From positions 1 through 64,000 of the forward strand of contig JAQWYJ010000090.1 of assembly GCA_029254005.1 (NCBI GenBank): a DNA stretch of 64,000 nucleotides, in the 5' to 3' direction. This document shows positions 1 to 8,464 of this stretch, in pieces. The notes under the pieces were generated by a model, which did no database searches, had not been told where the DNA came from, and worked only from the letters and a program-made list of their open reading frames with translations. The position numbers were made by a program, and so were the translations under genes. Numbering within the stretch: position 1 is the stretch's first letter; each line of letters opens with the position of its first letter. This stretch comes from Porticoccaceae bacterium. GTDB taxonomy: Bacteria; Pseudomonadota; Gammaproteobacteria; Pseudomonadales; Porticoccaceae.

Positions 1-141
1 CCAGTCCCCGACGACTGGGGTGGCTATCGTGTGGTACCCACAGAGTTTGAATTTTGGCAAGGTGGTGAAAAGCGCTTACATGACCGGTTTAGTTATGTGC
101 TCACTGACAACGCTTGGCAAATTCAAAGGTTGTCCCCCTAA
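1..141 (+). CDS. pdxH: Pyridoxamine 5'-phosphate oxidase, C-terminal end (partial)
   Basis: The window opens inside this gene and shows only its last 46 codons and the stop. The enzyme uses FMN to oxidise pyridoxine or pyridoxamine 5'-phosphate to pyridoxal 5'-phosphate in the cytoplasm. The visible tail has the family's C-terminal signature: WGGYRV, then EFWQGG, then RLHDRFSY, and a final Q-R-L-P-type ending. The RLHDR segment contributes to substrate binding in this family. Its stop codon overlaps the stop codon of the convergent greB gene, so the two transcripts meet end to end. Identification from the tail alone is good because the signature is distinctive. Confidence 0.85.
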   Translation, partial: PVPDDWGGYRVVPTEFEFWQGGEKRLHDRFSYVLTDNAWQIQRLSP

Positions 142-635
142 TACTGGATTTTGGTAATCAGCAAGTAACGTTCCCCTGCGGGTGTCGTTACGGTAACCTC
201 GTCCCCCACCGCCTTTCCCAACAGTGCTCGAGCCATGGGCGAATCAATGCTGGTCCAATTTTTAGCGGGATCTATCTCATCGGAGCCCACTAGTCGGTAG
301 GTGTGGATAGATTCTGTGTCCTGATCCTCAACTGTTATCCAAGCCGAGAAGAATACTTTGCTGGTATCTCTGGGTTTGTCATCTATGATTTGGGCATTTT
401 CGATGCGTTTCGTGAGGTAGCGAACTCTACTGTCAATTTCACGCAGTCGGCGTTTGCCGTAAATGTAGTCGCCGTTTTCGGATCGGTCGCCGTTCTTGGC
501 CGCTTCGTGAACTACACGGGTGACCTCGGGTCGCTCTACTTTCCACAGCTGTTGTATTTCCGCACGCATCTTTGCTGCCCCCTCGGCGGTGATATAGGGC
601 GAACTTTTGGGGGTGGGCGGGCGGTATCGAGACAA
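138..635 (-). CDS. greB: Transcription elongation factor GreB
   Basis: GreB binds the secondary channel of RNA polymerase and stimulates cleavage of backtracked RNA. The protein (165 aa with the start chosen here) has the N-terminal coiled-coil hairpin with the GDRSENGDY tip, whose acidic residues act at the catalytic centre, followed by [17 protein letters not shown] residues (here [13 protein letters not shown]). The C-terminal FKBP-like domain contains [13 protein letters not shown] and TPAGE. An ATG at 668 would add eleven residues and overlap the upstream peptidase gene. I prefer the TTG at 635, which gives the family-typical start SRYRPP, has a GAGG nine bases upstream and removes the overlap. 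The stop overlaps that of pdxH on the other strand. Confidence 0.93.
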   Translation of the reverse strand: MSRYRPPTPKSSPYITAEGAAKMRAEIQQLWKVERPEVTRVVHEAAKNGDRSENGDYIYGKRRLREIDSRVRYLTKRIENAQIIDDKPRDTSKVFFSAWITVEDQDTESIHTYRLVGSDEIDPAKNWTSIDSPMARALLGKAVGDEVTVTTPAGERYLLITKIQY

Positions 636-639
636 GCGG

Positions 640-2547
640 TTACGCCTCAACTGTGAGATGGAATACATCTCTGTAGAATGCTAACTCTGATTCCAATGCG
701 CGAATAATATTGTTTGCTTTTCGAAAACCGTGCCCCTCATCTGTGAAGGTCACATGAGCGACTTTGATGCCTTTTGAGGTTAGAATATCCACCATCATCT
801 CCGCTTGATTTGGTGGTACCACCTTATCTTCCAGTCCTTGGAGAAAGATAACCGGACAATTTAATTGGCTGGCATGGTGAATTGGCGAGCGGGCCACATA
901 GGTTGCCTTGTCTTGGGGGTAAGGTCCCACTAAGCCATCCAAGTATCTGGCCTCGAACTTATGCGTATCCCGAGCTAGCATCTCTAAATCACCTATACCA
1001 TAAAGGCTGGCGCCGGCTTTAAATGTATCGGTGAAGGTGAGGGCAGAGAGAACAGTGTAACCGCCGGCGCTGCCGCCACGGATAATACAACGCTGGCGAT
1101 CAATCTTGCCCTCTTTTGCTAGGTGGTCTATGGCATAGGTAGTATCTTCCACATCTTTGATACCCCATGACTTTGCGAGGCTATGTCGGTACTCTCGACC
1201 AAATCCGGTACTACCCCGGTAATTGATGTCCACCACAGCGAAACCGCGGTTGGTCCAAAATTGGATCTTTAGGTTGAGGCCACAATCAGTTGCTCCAGTT
1301 GGACCGCCATGACACATGGCAATCACCGGTGGTAGCTCATTGTCTTCGCCCCTAAAACTACTATTAACAGGCGGATAATAAAAGGCATGAACCTGTTCGT
1401 CATTGCCGCTGAGGTAGTAAAAGGACTCCGGCACAGAGAGCTCTTCTTTGCTGACTGAGAGCTTTGTGGGTGCATAGTTAATCTGAGTAGATAAATCATG
1501 ACTAATACTGATGATGTGGTTGGCTTGGTTGGGGGCATCAGAGATCGTCAACATGCAACCATTATGCGCGCACGCACTTTGAAAAGTACTGTGTTCACTG
1601 ATTACAGTGGTCATGCTCTTCGCATTAAGGTCATAAAGTCCTGAGTGCCAGAGACCATTTTGGCTCCACATACAACCAATAATCGATTCAGAGATAAAAC
1701 AGTAAGTACTCATGCCCAGTTGCCAAAGTGGTGTTGCGAATTCGGCATCAATCGGATAAATGCTCTCATCACCGGCGTCATCGGCACGATAGATGTTCCA
1801 CCAATTGTTGCGATCAGAGACGAAATATAATTGATTGTCCGGTGACCACTGTGGTTGAAAAATGGCTTCATTGCCGTCTTGGCCCGCAATAAGCTTTTGC
1901 TCGGTCAATACAGGTTGTTGGTTATTAGCGGTGCACAGTTGGGTCGCATCCCAAGGCATCTGTGGATGATTCCACTGTATCCAGCAGAGGGTTTTTTGAT
2001 CGGCACTCAATCGTGGGTAAGCATAGAAATCTGCACCATCCACGAGACGTGTGGGAATTTGATCAGAATCATCTATCGCCAGACTGGCAATATAGTTTTC
2101 AGGCTCAGATTGTTTTTGGTGTTCTTCACAGACCATGATCAAACGATGGTGCGCCCCATCAAAAATAATGTCAGCAAAACGCCAGGGGCCCGGTTGAGAT
2201 ACTATCTTAGGGGCAGCTTGTTGCTCTAGCGATACTCGGTAAATACATTGATCAGAGCCGTTGACAAAATAGAGGTGATTTTCCGCTACCGTGTAAGCAC
2301 TGCCGCCATATTCGTGCACCTTGCTATTGTGACTGTAGGGGGCAGGGAACATGTCGCGAATATTCCCGTGCTTGTCTTGACAAAGAATCACGCTTCTCCC
2401 GGCTTCCCATGGGCGACTTTCAACCCAAAATAGACTTCCGTTGTGAGATTGAACACTGCTCAGCCCGGGTGCAGCCGTTGTGATTAGCTCTGGTGTGATC
2501 GTGGACGGCCACGTGCCAAAAGGTTTTGCTATCGAGGAGCGAGTCAT
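640..2547 (-). CDS. S9 family prolyl oligopeptidase-type serine peptidase
   Basis: A 635-residue cytoplasmic protein with no signal peptide. The N-terminal two thirds looks like a beta-propeller of the acylaminoacyl-peptidase/DPP type (repeated W-S-P-D and YFVSDR-like blades). The C-terminal alpha/beta-hydrolase domain holds the catalytic triad: Ser493 in RGGSAGGY, Asp574 in LEDKVVP and His606 in DEGHGF. Such enzymes remove short or blocked peptides during protein turnover; the exact substrate cannot be read from sequence. The ribosome site GGAGG lies five bases before the ATG and is built into the last codons of the upstream yciH gene, which ends one base away, so the two are probably translated as a coupled pair. 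Confidence 0.92.
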   Translation of the reverse strand: MTRSSIAKPFGTWPSTITPELITTAAPGLSSVQSHNGSLFWVESRPWEAGRSVILCQDKHGNIRDMFPAPYSHNSKVHEYGGSAYTVAENHLYFVNGSDQCIYRVSLEQQAAPKIVSQPGPWRFADIIFDGAHHRLIMVCEEHQKQSEPENYIASLAIDDSDQIPTRLVDGADFYAYPRLSADQKTLCWIQWNHPQMPWDATQLCTANNQQPVLTEQKLIAGQDGNEAIFQPQWSPDNQLYFVSDRNNWWNIYRADDAGDESIYPIDAEFATPLWQLGMSTYCFISESIIGCMWSQNGLWHSGLYDLNAKSMTTVISEHSTFQSACAHNGCMLTISDAPNQANHIISISHDLSTQINYAPTKLSVSKEELSVPESFYYLSGNDEQVHAFYYPPVNSSFRGEDNELPPVIAMCHGGPTGATDCGLNLKIQFWTNRGFAVVDINYRGSTGFGREYRHSLAKSWGIKDVEDTTYAIDHLAKEGKIDRQRCIIRGGSAGGYTVLSALTFTDTFKAGASLYGIGDLEMLARDTHKFEARYLDGLVGPYPQDKATYVARSPIHHASQLNCPVIFLQGLEDKVVPPNQAEMMVDILTSKGIKVAHVTFTDEGHGFRKANNIIRALESELAFYRDVFHLTVEA

Positions 2548-2548
2548 A

Positions 2549-2872
2549 TTAACCTCCGGACAGTTTTACGCTGTAACCACGCTGTTCCAGCTCTTTTTTA
2601 ACCAGATCGCGGTGATCCCCCTGGATTTCGATGATTCCCTGTTTCACTGTTCCCCCCGTTGAGCATCTCTGCTTTAGTTGTTTTGCGAGTATTTTTAATT
2701 CGTCTGAATTGAGCGTGAAACCGGTTACCGTTGTCACACCACTACCTTTTCTGCCCTTTGTCTCGCGGCGAATGCGAATAATTCCATCACCGCTTGGCGC
2801 CGTCTGTGTTGAGGTTTTTTTAATTCGACCTTTGTCAGTTGAGTATACAAGTCTCGATGTATCATCTTTCAT
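2549..2872 (-). CDS. yciH: SUI1/eIF1-like translation factor (YciH family)
   Basis: A 107-residue protein of the bacterial SUI1 family, related to eukaryotic initiation factor 1. In E. coli YciH acts on initiation fidelity and stress-linked translation. The N-terminal 35 residues are variable and basic. The SUI1 fold follows, with RIRRETKGRKGSGVTTVTGF, then LAKQLKQRCSTGGTVK, then IEIQGDHR and a C-terminal LEQRGY. The length is normal for the family. The gene sits directly upstream of the S9 peptidase and provides that gene's ribosome site within its own stop region. No strong Shine-Dalgarno was seen close before its own ATG; a GGAG lies too far upstream. Confidence 0.92.
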   Translation of the reverse strand: MKDDTSRLVYSTDKGRIKKTSTQTAPSGDGIIRIRRETKGRKGSGVTTVTGFTLNSDELKILAKQLKQRCSTGGTVKQGIIEIQGDHRDLVKKELEQRGYSVKLSGG

Positions 2873-2971
2873 AAGGGTTTGAAATCTCCATTTATATTAT
2901 CAGCAACTCCGCTCATCGATTACCTAGGGTGACGGAAAATAACAACTGCTCAGGATCAACTTATTACTTTG

Positions 2972-3970
2972 TTAAGGGTTCAAAAGAAGTAGTTTACCTA
3001 TATGCTGGTTTGTTTCCATCAATCTGTGACTATCTTGGGCATCAGTCAAATGAAAGGTTTTATGAATCACGGGTTTAAATTTATTCTCGGCGATTAATGG
3101 CCAGACGGTTTGTTTGACCCCCTGAGCAATTCTTGCTTTATTAGCTAGAGGTTGAGCACGCAATGTAGAGCCTGTGAGGACTAACTGTTTCAGCATCACT
3201 GGCAAAAAGTCTACGTCGATTCTAGATCCTCTCAAGAACGCAATGCTGACAATTCTTGCACCCAGGGCGCAGGCGGCAATATTTTTTTCGATGTAATCGC
3301 CTCCCACCATATCCAAGACAACGTTGACCCCACCATTTGTGATTTTCTGTGATTCAGCAACGAAATCTTGTTTGTGGTAGTTAATCGCTTTGACTGCACC
3401 CAATTGTTCACAAACCACACATTTGGCATCACTGCCGGCCGTAACTATTACTTTGACGCCCAATGCTGAAGCCATTTGGATGGCGGTGGTGCCAATGCCG
3501 CTACTTCCACCGTGCACCAATAAATACTCGCCAGCTTGCAGAGCTGCGCGTTCGAAAAGGTTATGCCAAACAGTAAAGCAGGTTTCGGGCAGAGCGGCGG
3601 CCTCCACGAGTGATAGATTGTCGGGAATAGGCAGGCAGAGATCCTCCTCTGCTAGGACATACTCTGCATAACCACCACCGGACAGAAGCGCACATACTTG
3701 ATCACCTATCTTATATTTGCTCACATCGGTGCCGATTGCCACGATAGTGCCTGACACTTCTAGGCCCGGGATATCTGATGCACCGGGGGGGGGAGGGTAC
3801 AGGCCCATGCGCTGAAACACATCGGGTCGGTTAACCCCAGCTGCAGCAACTTCAATGATAACTTGATATGAGGATGGTGACGCCAATTGACGCTGACAAG
3901 GGCTTAAAATATTGGCTTCGGCAGTAGTTAAAATTTCCATACTAAGGTGTTTTTCTGATAACAGCGACAT
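2972..3970 (-). CDS. NAD(P)H:quinone oxidoreductase, zinc-less MDR family (PIG3-like)
   Basis: A 332-residue medium-chain reductase of the quinone oxidoreductase/TP53I3 (PIG3) group, which reduces quinones or enones with NADPH. It has the N-terminal GroES-like domain with AAAGVNRPDVFQR and LYPPPPGASDIPGLE, a substrate-loop segment GDQVCALLSGGGYAEY, and a Rossmann domain with the nucleotide motif HGGSSGIGTTAIQMA. The zinc-binding cysteines of alcohol dehydrogenases are absent. The ATG at 3940 gives a start closer to the family's and is an equal alternative, since neither ATG has a clear ribosome site. A decayed partial copy of this gene lies on the same strand about 1 kb away, beyond the ion-channel-like gene. 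Confidence 0.93.
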   Translation of the reverse strand: MSLLSEKHLSMEILTTAEANILSPCQRQLASPSSYQVIIEVAAAGVNRPDVFQRMGLYPPPPGASDIPGLEVSGTIVAIGTDVSKYKIGDQVCALLSGGGYAEYVLAEEDLCLPIPDNLSLVEAAALPETCFTVWHNLFERAALQAGEYLLVHGGSSGIGTTAIQMASALGVKVIVTAGSDAKCVVCEQLGAVKAINYHKQDFVAESQKITNGGVNVVLDMVGGDYIEKNIAACALGARIVSIAFLRGSRIDVDFLPVMLKQLVLTGSTLRAQPLANKARIAQGVKQTVWPLIAENKFKPVIHKTFHLTDAQDSHRLMETNQHIGKLLLLNP

Positions 3971-4059
3971 AATTATTGTCTCGATTGATTTAGATTAGCA
4001 TTATATTTGCTTTGAGCAATGAAAAGCAGTTTATAATCTTTTACACTATTGGCACTTAA

Positions 4060-4884
4060 ATGGAAGTGAGCCTTGGCAATATGTTACATGAAACTTTTAG
4101 GGATAAAACCTACCGTATAATTTTGGGTACCAGTACGGTTGCCGGGCAACGTTTCGACGTATTATTAATGACTCTGATCGTTCTGAGTAGTGTCGTTGTG
4201 AGTCTCAGCTCCTTAGAGTCATTTAGTCAACAGTACGGCCTTTGGTTACAGCGTATAGAATGGACAGTGACCGTTATTTTCACTGTTGAGTATCTGTTAC
4301 GTATCTATGCATCGCCCTGGCCAAGACGCTATATATTTAGTTTTTATGGTGTAGTGGATTTACTGTCATTTTTACCTTTTTACTTGGCATTTTTCTTCAC
4401 CGGTGATAGTTATTGGTTAATTGTTCGTTTGTTACGGTTATTGCGCATTTTTCGTGTGCCCGGGTTGTTTATGTACTTGGCTGAGGTGAACCTGCTCATT
4501 CGATCGATTTATGCTTCCAGACGAAAACTGCTGATTTTGTGTACGGTTGTTGTCCTGCTGAATATTATCTTGGGCAGTTTCTTATTTGTAGTGGAGGGTC
4601 AAGTCGAGAGTATCCCCGCAGGCATTCAATGCATACTAACCACCATGTTGTTCCTTGATGCTCACCAGTTGTTACCTCAGACAATTATTGGCGAGTATAT
4701 TCTCTTATCTGCTCGATTCATGGGCTGGGTCAGTATCGCCGCTCTAACTGGTATTTTTACTGTGCAGATCTCTCGAGAAATGCAATTTCAAATGGAAACT
4801 CGCAGGTGTGATAATTGCGGTCGTATGCATCATGATGTAGAGGCAAAATTTTGTCTTCAATGTGGTGCCGCTATTAAGCAATAA
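4060..4884 (+). CDS. Voltage-gated ion-channel-like membrane protein with C-terminal zinc ribbon
   Basis: A 274-residue inner-membrane protein with the layout of a six-helix voltage-gated channel. S1 is near residues 32-51, S2 with VEYLLRIYASPW near 70-88, and S3 with VVDLLSFLPF near 98-107. S4 carries Arg123, 126, 129 and 132 at every third position. S5 lies near 157-178 and S6 near 214-236. The pore loop between S5 and S6 aligns without gaps to Kv channels (SIP at 184-186, then P206, T208, G211). The TTVGYGD selectivity filter, however, is replaced by LFLDAHQ at 197-203. A zinc ribbon with Cys250, 253, 265 and 268 closes the protein on the cytoplasmic side. It is therefore Kv-like in fold, but probably not a K+ channel. 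Function unknown. Confidence 0.8.
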   Translation: MEVSLGNMLHETFRDKTYRIILGTSTVAGQRFDVLLMTLIVLSSVVVSLSSLESFSQQYGLWLQRIEWTVTVIFTVEYLLRIYASPWPRRYIFSFYGVVDLLSFLPFYLAFFFTGDSYWLIVRLLRLLRIFRVPGLFMYLAEVNLLIRSIYASRRKLLILCTVVVLLNIILGSFLFVVEGQVESIPAGIQCILTTMLFLDAHQLLPQTIIGEYILLSARFMGWVSIAALTGIFTVQISREMQFQMETRRCDNCGRMHHDVEAKFCLQCGAAIKQ

Positions 4885-4949
4885 GAAGGTCTGGTTTGTC
4901 GCTGTTATGGCTTATCACCTGGTACTTTTTAACATCATGCTTTACTCCA

Positions 4950-5340
4950 CTAATTAAGCGTCGAACACAGGTTAATTGCTTCCGCTATCAGTGATGATCC
5001 ATCGAGTATACTTGAATCGATAGAGTCGTCCGCTAAAGTATAGTATGCATGTCTAGGTCCAGAAAGAAGAGCGCAAACTTGGTCGCCGACCCCCAAGTAA
5101 GTGACACCATCGTTTAGGGTAAAAATTGTGACTGTAGCTGCAAAGCCGTGTATATTGCTTGCCCCAGGGGCGGGGATAGAGACCTAATTTTTTAAAAACA
5201 TCTTGCCTATTAACGCCAGCAGCAGCGATTTAAATAAGTCCTTGGCCATAGCTAGGTTCTGTTTGGTACGCTTAGTCTTTGGCTTTCTCTAATACTACTG
5301 CTGATTAATGATTAGCTGTTGTGATCTCAAGTATGCCATC
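4950..5340 (-). pseudogene. Decayed, truncated copy of the quinone oxidoreductase
   Basis: No open frame spans this stretch, but the minus-strand translation follows the N-terminal third of the intact reductase at 2972-3970. Starting near 5338 it reads GILEITTA (compare MEILTTAEAN). After three in-frame stops comes IAAAGVNRQDVFKKLGLYP, then a one-base frameshift near 5160-5166. It then continues in one frame with ASNIHGFA, GTI-like residues, VGDQVCALLSG and EAINL, and stops at 4950. The whole Rossmann domain is missing. It is a remnant of a paralogue, not a sequencing error in a live gene, because it has several independent lesions and strong divergence. Confidence 0.82.
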
Positions 5341-5670
5341 ATATTTTTTTAAACTTAAGCAAACACCGCAGGTGTTGTGATGCCAAATTCAATTAGCTCT
5401 TTTATGTTGAGCGTTTTCACTACCGACACTGCCGATTAGGTATTGCATGCGCAATTCATAAATTCACACGCCTGTAGGTAATAAAAATATCGTGTTTTTG
5501 ATATTTTTAGTATTTATTTTCAATTATCTGTACCAAAGCACAGGTTACAAATAGACATATTTAATAGATGATTACTTCAATGATGCATTAATACATAGAC
5601 GCCAATAAATAGTGGCTCAAAGGGCAAAGTAACAGAAACATAAATTTTCACTATCAACGAGGACCTATAA
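5341..5670. other. AT-rich intergenic stretch upstream of the unknown gene
   Basis: No coding frame was seen. A perfect nine-base inverted repeat (AAAAATATC and GATATTTTT) with an eight-base loop lies at 5483-5508. It could be a weak hairpin or simply AT-rich chance. The stretch is richer in A and T than the housekeeping parts of the window. A clear ribosome site for the downstream gene (GAGGA, 5660-5664) closes it. Confidence 0.4.
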
Positions 5671-6249
5671 GTGGCCATAACCTATTTGCAATCGACTAAG
5701 AATATTGCTCAAAAAATAACTGAAGTGAACTCCATTTCAAAGAGTAGCATTGTAGGAAGATGTGCATTAGCAAGCTTCGGTTATTGGTGGCAAGATCATC
5801 CTGAATATCACTCGATTATTTCTTGTAAAGCAACTGAGAGTCACATTCTTATGGAGTTTAGTGATTCTGTTTCTCTGATAATCAAAACACCTAAAGATGC
5901 TGAACATTTTGATGGTTCATTGATCATTTGGTCTGTTGACAGTCTTTCATGGAAGTGGAAAGGATATGGTAATGCTTATTCTCAAGACAACCATTTCTAC
6001 CGTAAATATAGGTGCATTAAGGGCAACATGTATTGTGGCACCCATGAAGGTAAAAATCATGTGTGGCGATATGCGCCACGCCCCTATCACCCTGCATTGG
6101 TGATTGCATGGGATTTACCCTCAGGTCCTCCTGGTCCTTTTCTTTCTCGGCTAAGGGACCGTGGTAAAGAGCGTTTTTTAACGCAACAAATCGAGAGTAG
6201 ATATTTGCAGGCTAATAATTATTCTCAAGAAAATATGTATGTGGGATAA
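5671..6249 (+). CDS. Hypothetical protein, family not recognised
   Basis: A 192-residue protein starting with GTG, seven bases after a good ribosome site (GAGGA), which supports real translation. I do not recognise the family. No signal peptide or membrane helix is evident. Tryptophan and histidine are frequent: GYWWQDHPEYH near residue 37, a WSVDSLSWKWKGYG run near 90-105, and HVWRYAPRPYHPALVIAWD near 130. A proline/glycine turn PSGPPGPF leads into a charged segment with RLRDRGKERF. The middle alternates hydrophobic residues as beta strands do. It stands alone, between a decayed gene and convergent comM, in a patch that looks like accessory DNA. A soluble, mostly beta protein is inference. 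Confidence 0.7.
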   Translation: MAITYLQSTKNIAQKITEVNSISKSSIVGRCALASFGYWWQDHPEYHSIISCKATESHILMEFSDSVSLIIKTPKDAEHFDGSLIIWSVDSLSWKWKGYGNAYSQDNHFYRKYRCIKGNMYCGTHEGKNHVWRYAPRPYHPALVIAWDLPSGPPGPFLSRLRDRGKERFLTQQIESRYLQANNYSQENMYVG

Positions 6250-6361
6250 ACCTAGGGTAACCTCGACTGGTGGTGACTGCGGCCTCCGATGATTTGCTTA
6301 AAGGTATATTATCCTAACAGGCTAAAACATAGAGATAACAATGATTATTTAATCTACAGAC

Positions 6362-7864
6362 CTAAACCTGATGTGCATTGATATTTCTGTAGCTCAGGGC
6401 CTCATGATAATTGGCTGTTGAAGGGATCTCTGACCCCTCTAAATCTGCGATGCTTCTTGCAACCTTTAAGGTACGATAAAAGCCTCTTGTGGACAAAGAA
6501 AACTGTTCCATGGCCTGTTGCATGAATTGTTTTTGCTTACTGGTTAAAGGGCAAACTTCTTGCACTTGGTTGCTGTCAAGCTGAGCGTTTATTCTCCCTT
6601 GCCTGTGCATTTGATGTTGTCGCCCAACAGAAACACGATGTTGGATTCTCTCACTAGTATCACCCTCGGGGCTAGATGGTGGATTTAAAAGATCATTGCA
6701 ATCTACGTCGCTAACATGCACTTGTAGATCTATCCGATCCATCAATGGCCCTGATAATTTATTTTTATAGTGCACAAGCTGGCCTGCTGAACAATAACAT
6801 TTTGATGTTCCCAAATAGCCACAAGGGCAGGGATTCATTGCTGCAACTAACTGGAATTGAGCTGGGAAACAGGTTTGAGCCGCGATTCTGGAGATCATAA
6901 TATGTCCTGATTCCAAAGGTTCTCTAAGCACTTCTAGAACATGACGAGAAAACTCTGGCAATTCGTCTAAAAATAATACTCCGTTATGTGCAAGCGATAT
7001 TTCTCCGGGCTTTGGATTTCTACCGCCGCCAACTAAAGCCATAGCAGAGGCCGTATGATGAGGTGCCCTAAATGGACGACTCCAGATATCTTTCCGTAAA
7101 CCTTCTCCAGCAACCGAATAGATCGCAGCGACAGCTATTGCTTCAGGATTGGACATAGGGGGTAGTATTCCGCCAAGACGGCTAGCAAGCATCGTTTTTC
7201 CTGTTCCTGGAGGGCCGCAAAGTAAAATGTGATGTCCTCCAGTAGCGGCTATTTCTAGGGCACGTTTCGCATGATGTTGCCCAATAACATCGCGTAGCTC
7301 ATACGCAGGATAAGTCTTGCCTTTGGTTGAGATAGCCCATGGTTGTATTAACTGGCGAGCATGAAGGTGTGCTGAAACTTCTAATAAGTGGGTTGCTGAA
7401 AGCACCGTCAGAGTTGGTACTAAGGCAGCTTCGTCTGCATTAGAGGTGGCAAGAAATAATTCACGTCCACTGTCACAGCATCGTTGAGCTGAGGGCAGTA
7501 TGGAATCCACTGATCTGAGATCGCCTGAGAGCGCTAATTCACTGATAAATTCATACTTGTGTAAATTGTTTTTCGGTATTTGATCAGAGGCTGCAAGAAT
7601 CCCAATGGCAATAGCTAAGTCAAATCGGCTGCCTTCTTTAGGTATATCTGCAGGCGCTAGATTGACGGTAATGCGACGAGCGGGGAATTCAAAATGTGAA
7701 TTTATAATGGCACTGCGAACACGATCTTTACTCTCTTTGACAGAAGTTTCTGGTAATCCTACGATGTTAAAAGCGGGTAAACCGTTAGACAGATGCACCT
7801 CCACTGAAATCTCAGGCGCATCAATGCCTAATTTTCCGCGGCTTTTGGTGATAGAAAGTGACAC
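6362..7864 (-). CDS. comM: ComM/YifB AAA+ ATPase (magnesium-chelatase-like)
   Basis: A 500-residue member of the YifB/ComM family. ComM is a hexameric helicase that drives branch migration when incoming DNA is integrated during natural transformation. The N-terminal domain has the family signature with GLPAFNIVGLPETSVKESKDR and the NLAPADIPKEGSRFDLAIA segment. Walker A is GPPGTGKTMLASR near residue 217, and Walker B is LFLDELPEF. The C-terminal zinc-binding loop MNPCPCGYLG precedes a CYCSAGQ segment, followed by the Mg-chelatase C domain. It starts with GTG, five bases after GGAGGT. It lies next to ubiK and amt, as in Pseudomonas. Its presence alone does not show that the organism is transformable. 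Confidence 0.95.
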   Translation of the reverse strand: MSLSITKSRGKLGIDAPEISVEVHLSNGLPAFNIVGLPETSVKESKDRVRSAIINSHFEFPARRITVNLAPADIPKEGSRFDLAIAIGILAASDQIPKNNLHKYEFISELALSGDLRSVDSILPSAQRCCDSGRELFLATSNADEAALVPTLTVLSATHLLEVSAHLHARQLIQPWAISTKGKTYPAYELRDVIGQHHAKRALEIAATGGHHILLCGPPGTGKTMLASRLGGILPPMSNPEAIAVAAIYSVAGEGLRKDIWSRPFRAPHHTASAMALVGGGRNPKPGEISLAHNGVLFLDELPEFSRHVLEVLREPLESGHIMISRIAAQTCFPAQFQLVAAMNPCPCGYLGTSKCYCSAGQLVHYKNKLSGPLMDRIDLQVHVSDVDCNDLLNPPSSPEGDTSERIQHRVSVGRQHQMHRQGRINAQLDSNQVQEVCPLTSKQKQFMQQAMEQFSLSTRGFYRTLKVARSIADLEGSEIPSTANYHEALSYRNINAHQV

Positions 7865-7930
7865 AACATACCTCCCTGTATGTATTTCTAAAGTCCTTAC
7901 TTCAGGATGTATAGTTCCCCAGTGACAAAG

Positions 7931-8179
7931 CTACTCTTGGTTGAGATGCTGTTCCATATCTGCCAGTTGTTTTTCCAATCTATCGATCTTCTCTCGGGAT
8001 CTCGCCAGAATCATTTGTTGGGTGTCAAATTCTTCTCTTGACACCACGTCTAATTCCGCAAGTGTCTTGTTAATTGCTACCTGTATTACTTGCTTTAACT
8101 CACCTCCCAACGCTTGAGCGCCGTTGATTGATTTTTCGAAGTGGTTTTGGAAGTGATTAAAAAAATCATCTTTTATCAT
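7931..8179 (-). CDS. ubiK: Ubiquinone biosynthesis accessory factor UbiK (YqiC/BMFP)
   Basis: A small 82-residue protein of the membrane fusogenic/YqiC family. UbiK helps the soluble Ubi complex make ubiquinone under aerobic conditions and binds lipids through an amphipathic N-terminus. The N-terminal half holds the amphipathic segment around FFNHFQNHFEK. The C-terminal half is a coiled coil, with VSREEFDTQQMILARSREK and LEKQLADMEQHL, the part through which the family trimerises. The length is typical. The gene is transcribed away from the nitrogen block and toward comM, with a spacer of 66 bases. Confidence 0.93.
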   Translation of the reverse strand: MIKDDFFNHFQNHFEKSINGAQALGGELKQVIQVAINKTLAELDVVSREEFDTQQMILARSREKIDRLEKQLADMEQHLNQE

Positions 8180-8312
8180 TTATATAATCCAAGTTGTTGG
8201 GGCGTCTGGTGATTACAGTCTAGATATTTATATTTTAGCTTAAAACTAATGATTGCCAATAGAAACTTAGTTCTATTCATTATGGTGCAAGAACACACAC
8301 ATTTTTTTTAAA

Positions 8313-8329
8313 CGCACCAATCTGATGCA
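8313..8329 (+). promoter_or_regulatory. NtrC-like activator site
   Basis: The sequence cGCACCAATCTGATGCa matches the palindromic NtrC consensus (GCACCA, three bases, TGGTGC) with one mismatch. It lies about 60 bases upstream of the sigma-54 promoter, the normal distance for an enhancer site. A second half-site, TGGTGC, lies at 8283-8288. NtrC binding is inferred from the match and the downstream PII/Amt genes. Confidence 0.6.
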
Positions 8330-8380
8330 AAAACAGCTTAAAACCCGAGCTAAAAGGCTTTTTTTTGGAGTTTTTTAAGT

Positions 8381-8395
8381 TGGCACGCAATGTGC
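8381..8395 (+). promoter_or_regulatory. Sigma-54 promoter of the porin-glnK-amt operon
   Basis: TGGCACGCAATGTGC carries the invariant GG (8382-8383) and GC (8394-8395) exactly ten bases apart, as sigma-54 (RpoN) requires, with a full TGGCAC -24 element. The -12 element is GTGC instead of TTGC. Transcription would start near 8406, leaving a leader of about 60 bases before the porin ATG. Confidence 0.78.
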
Positions 8396-8464
8396 ACAAT
8401 AGAAATTGCCTGACGGAAGGCAGCAGATCAAACACTACTTTTAAACTTCTTGGGAGAAGACGAT

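Noticed and set aside
303..656. A 117-codon frame opposite greB
   Set aside because: It lies wholly inside greB on the other strand, and greB is a clear family match.
5483..5508. AT-rich inverted repeat as a terminator or phage site
   Set aside because: Stem is all A/T apart from one pair, no T run in a useful place and no gene ends nearby; kept only as a note.
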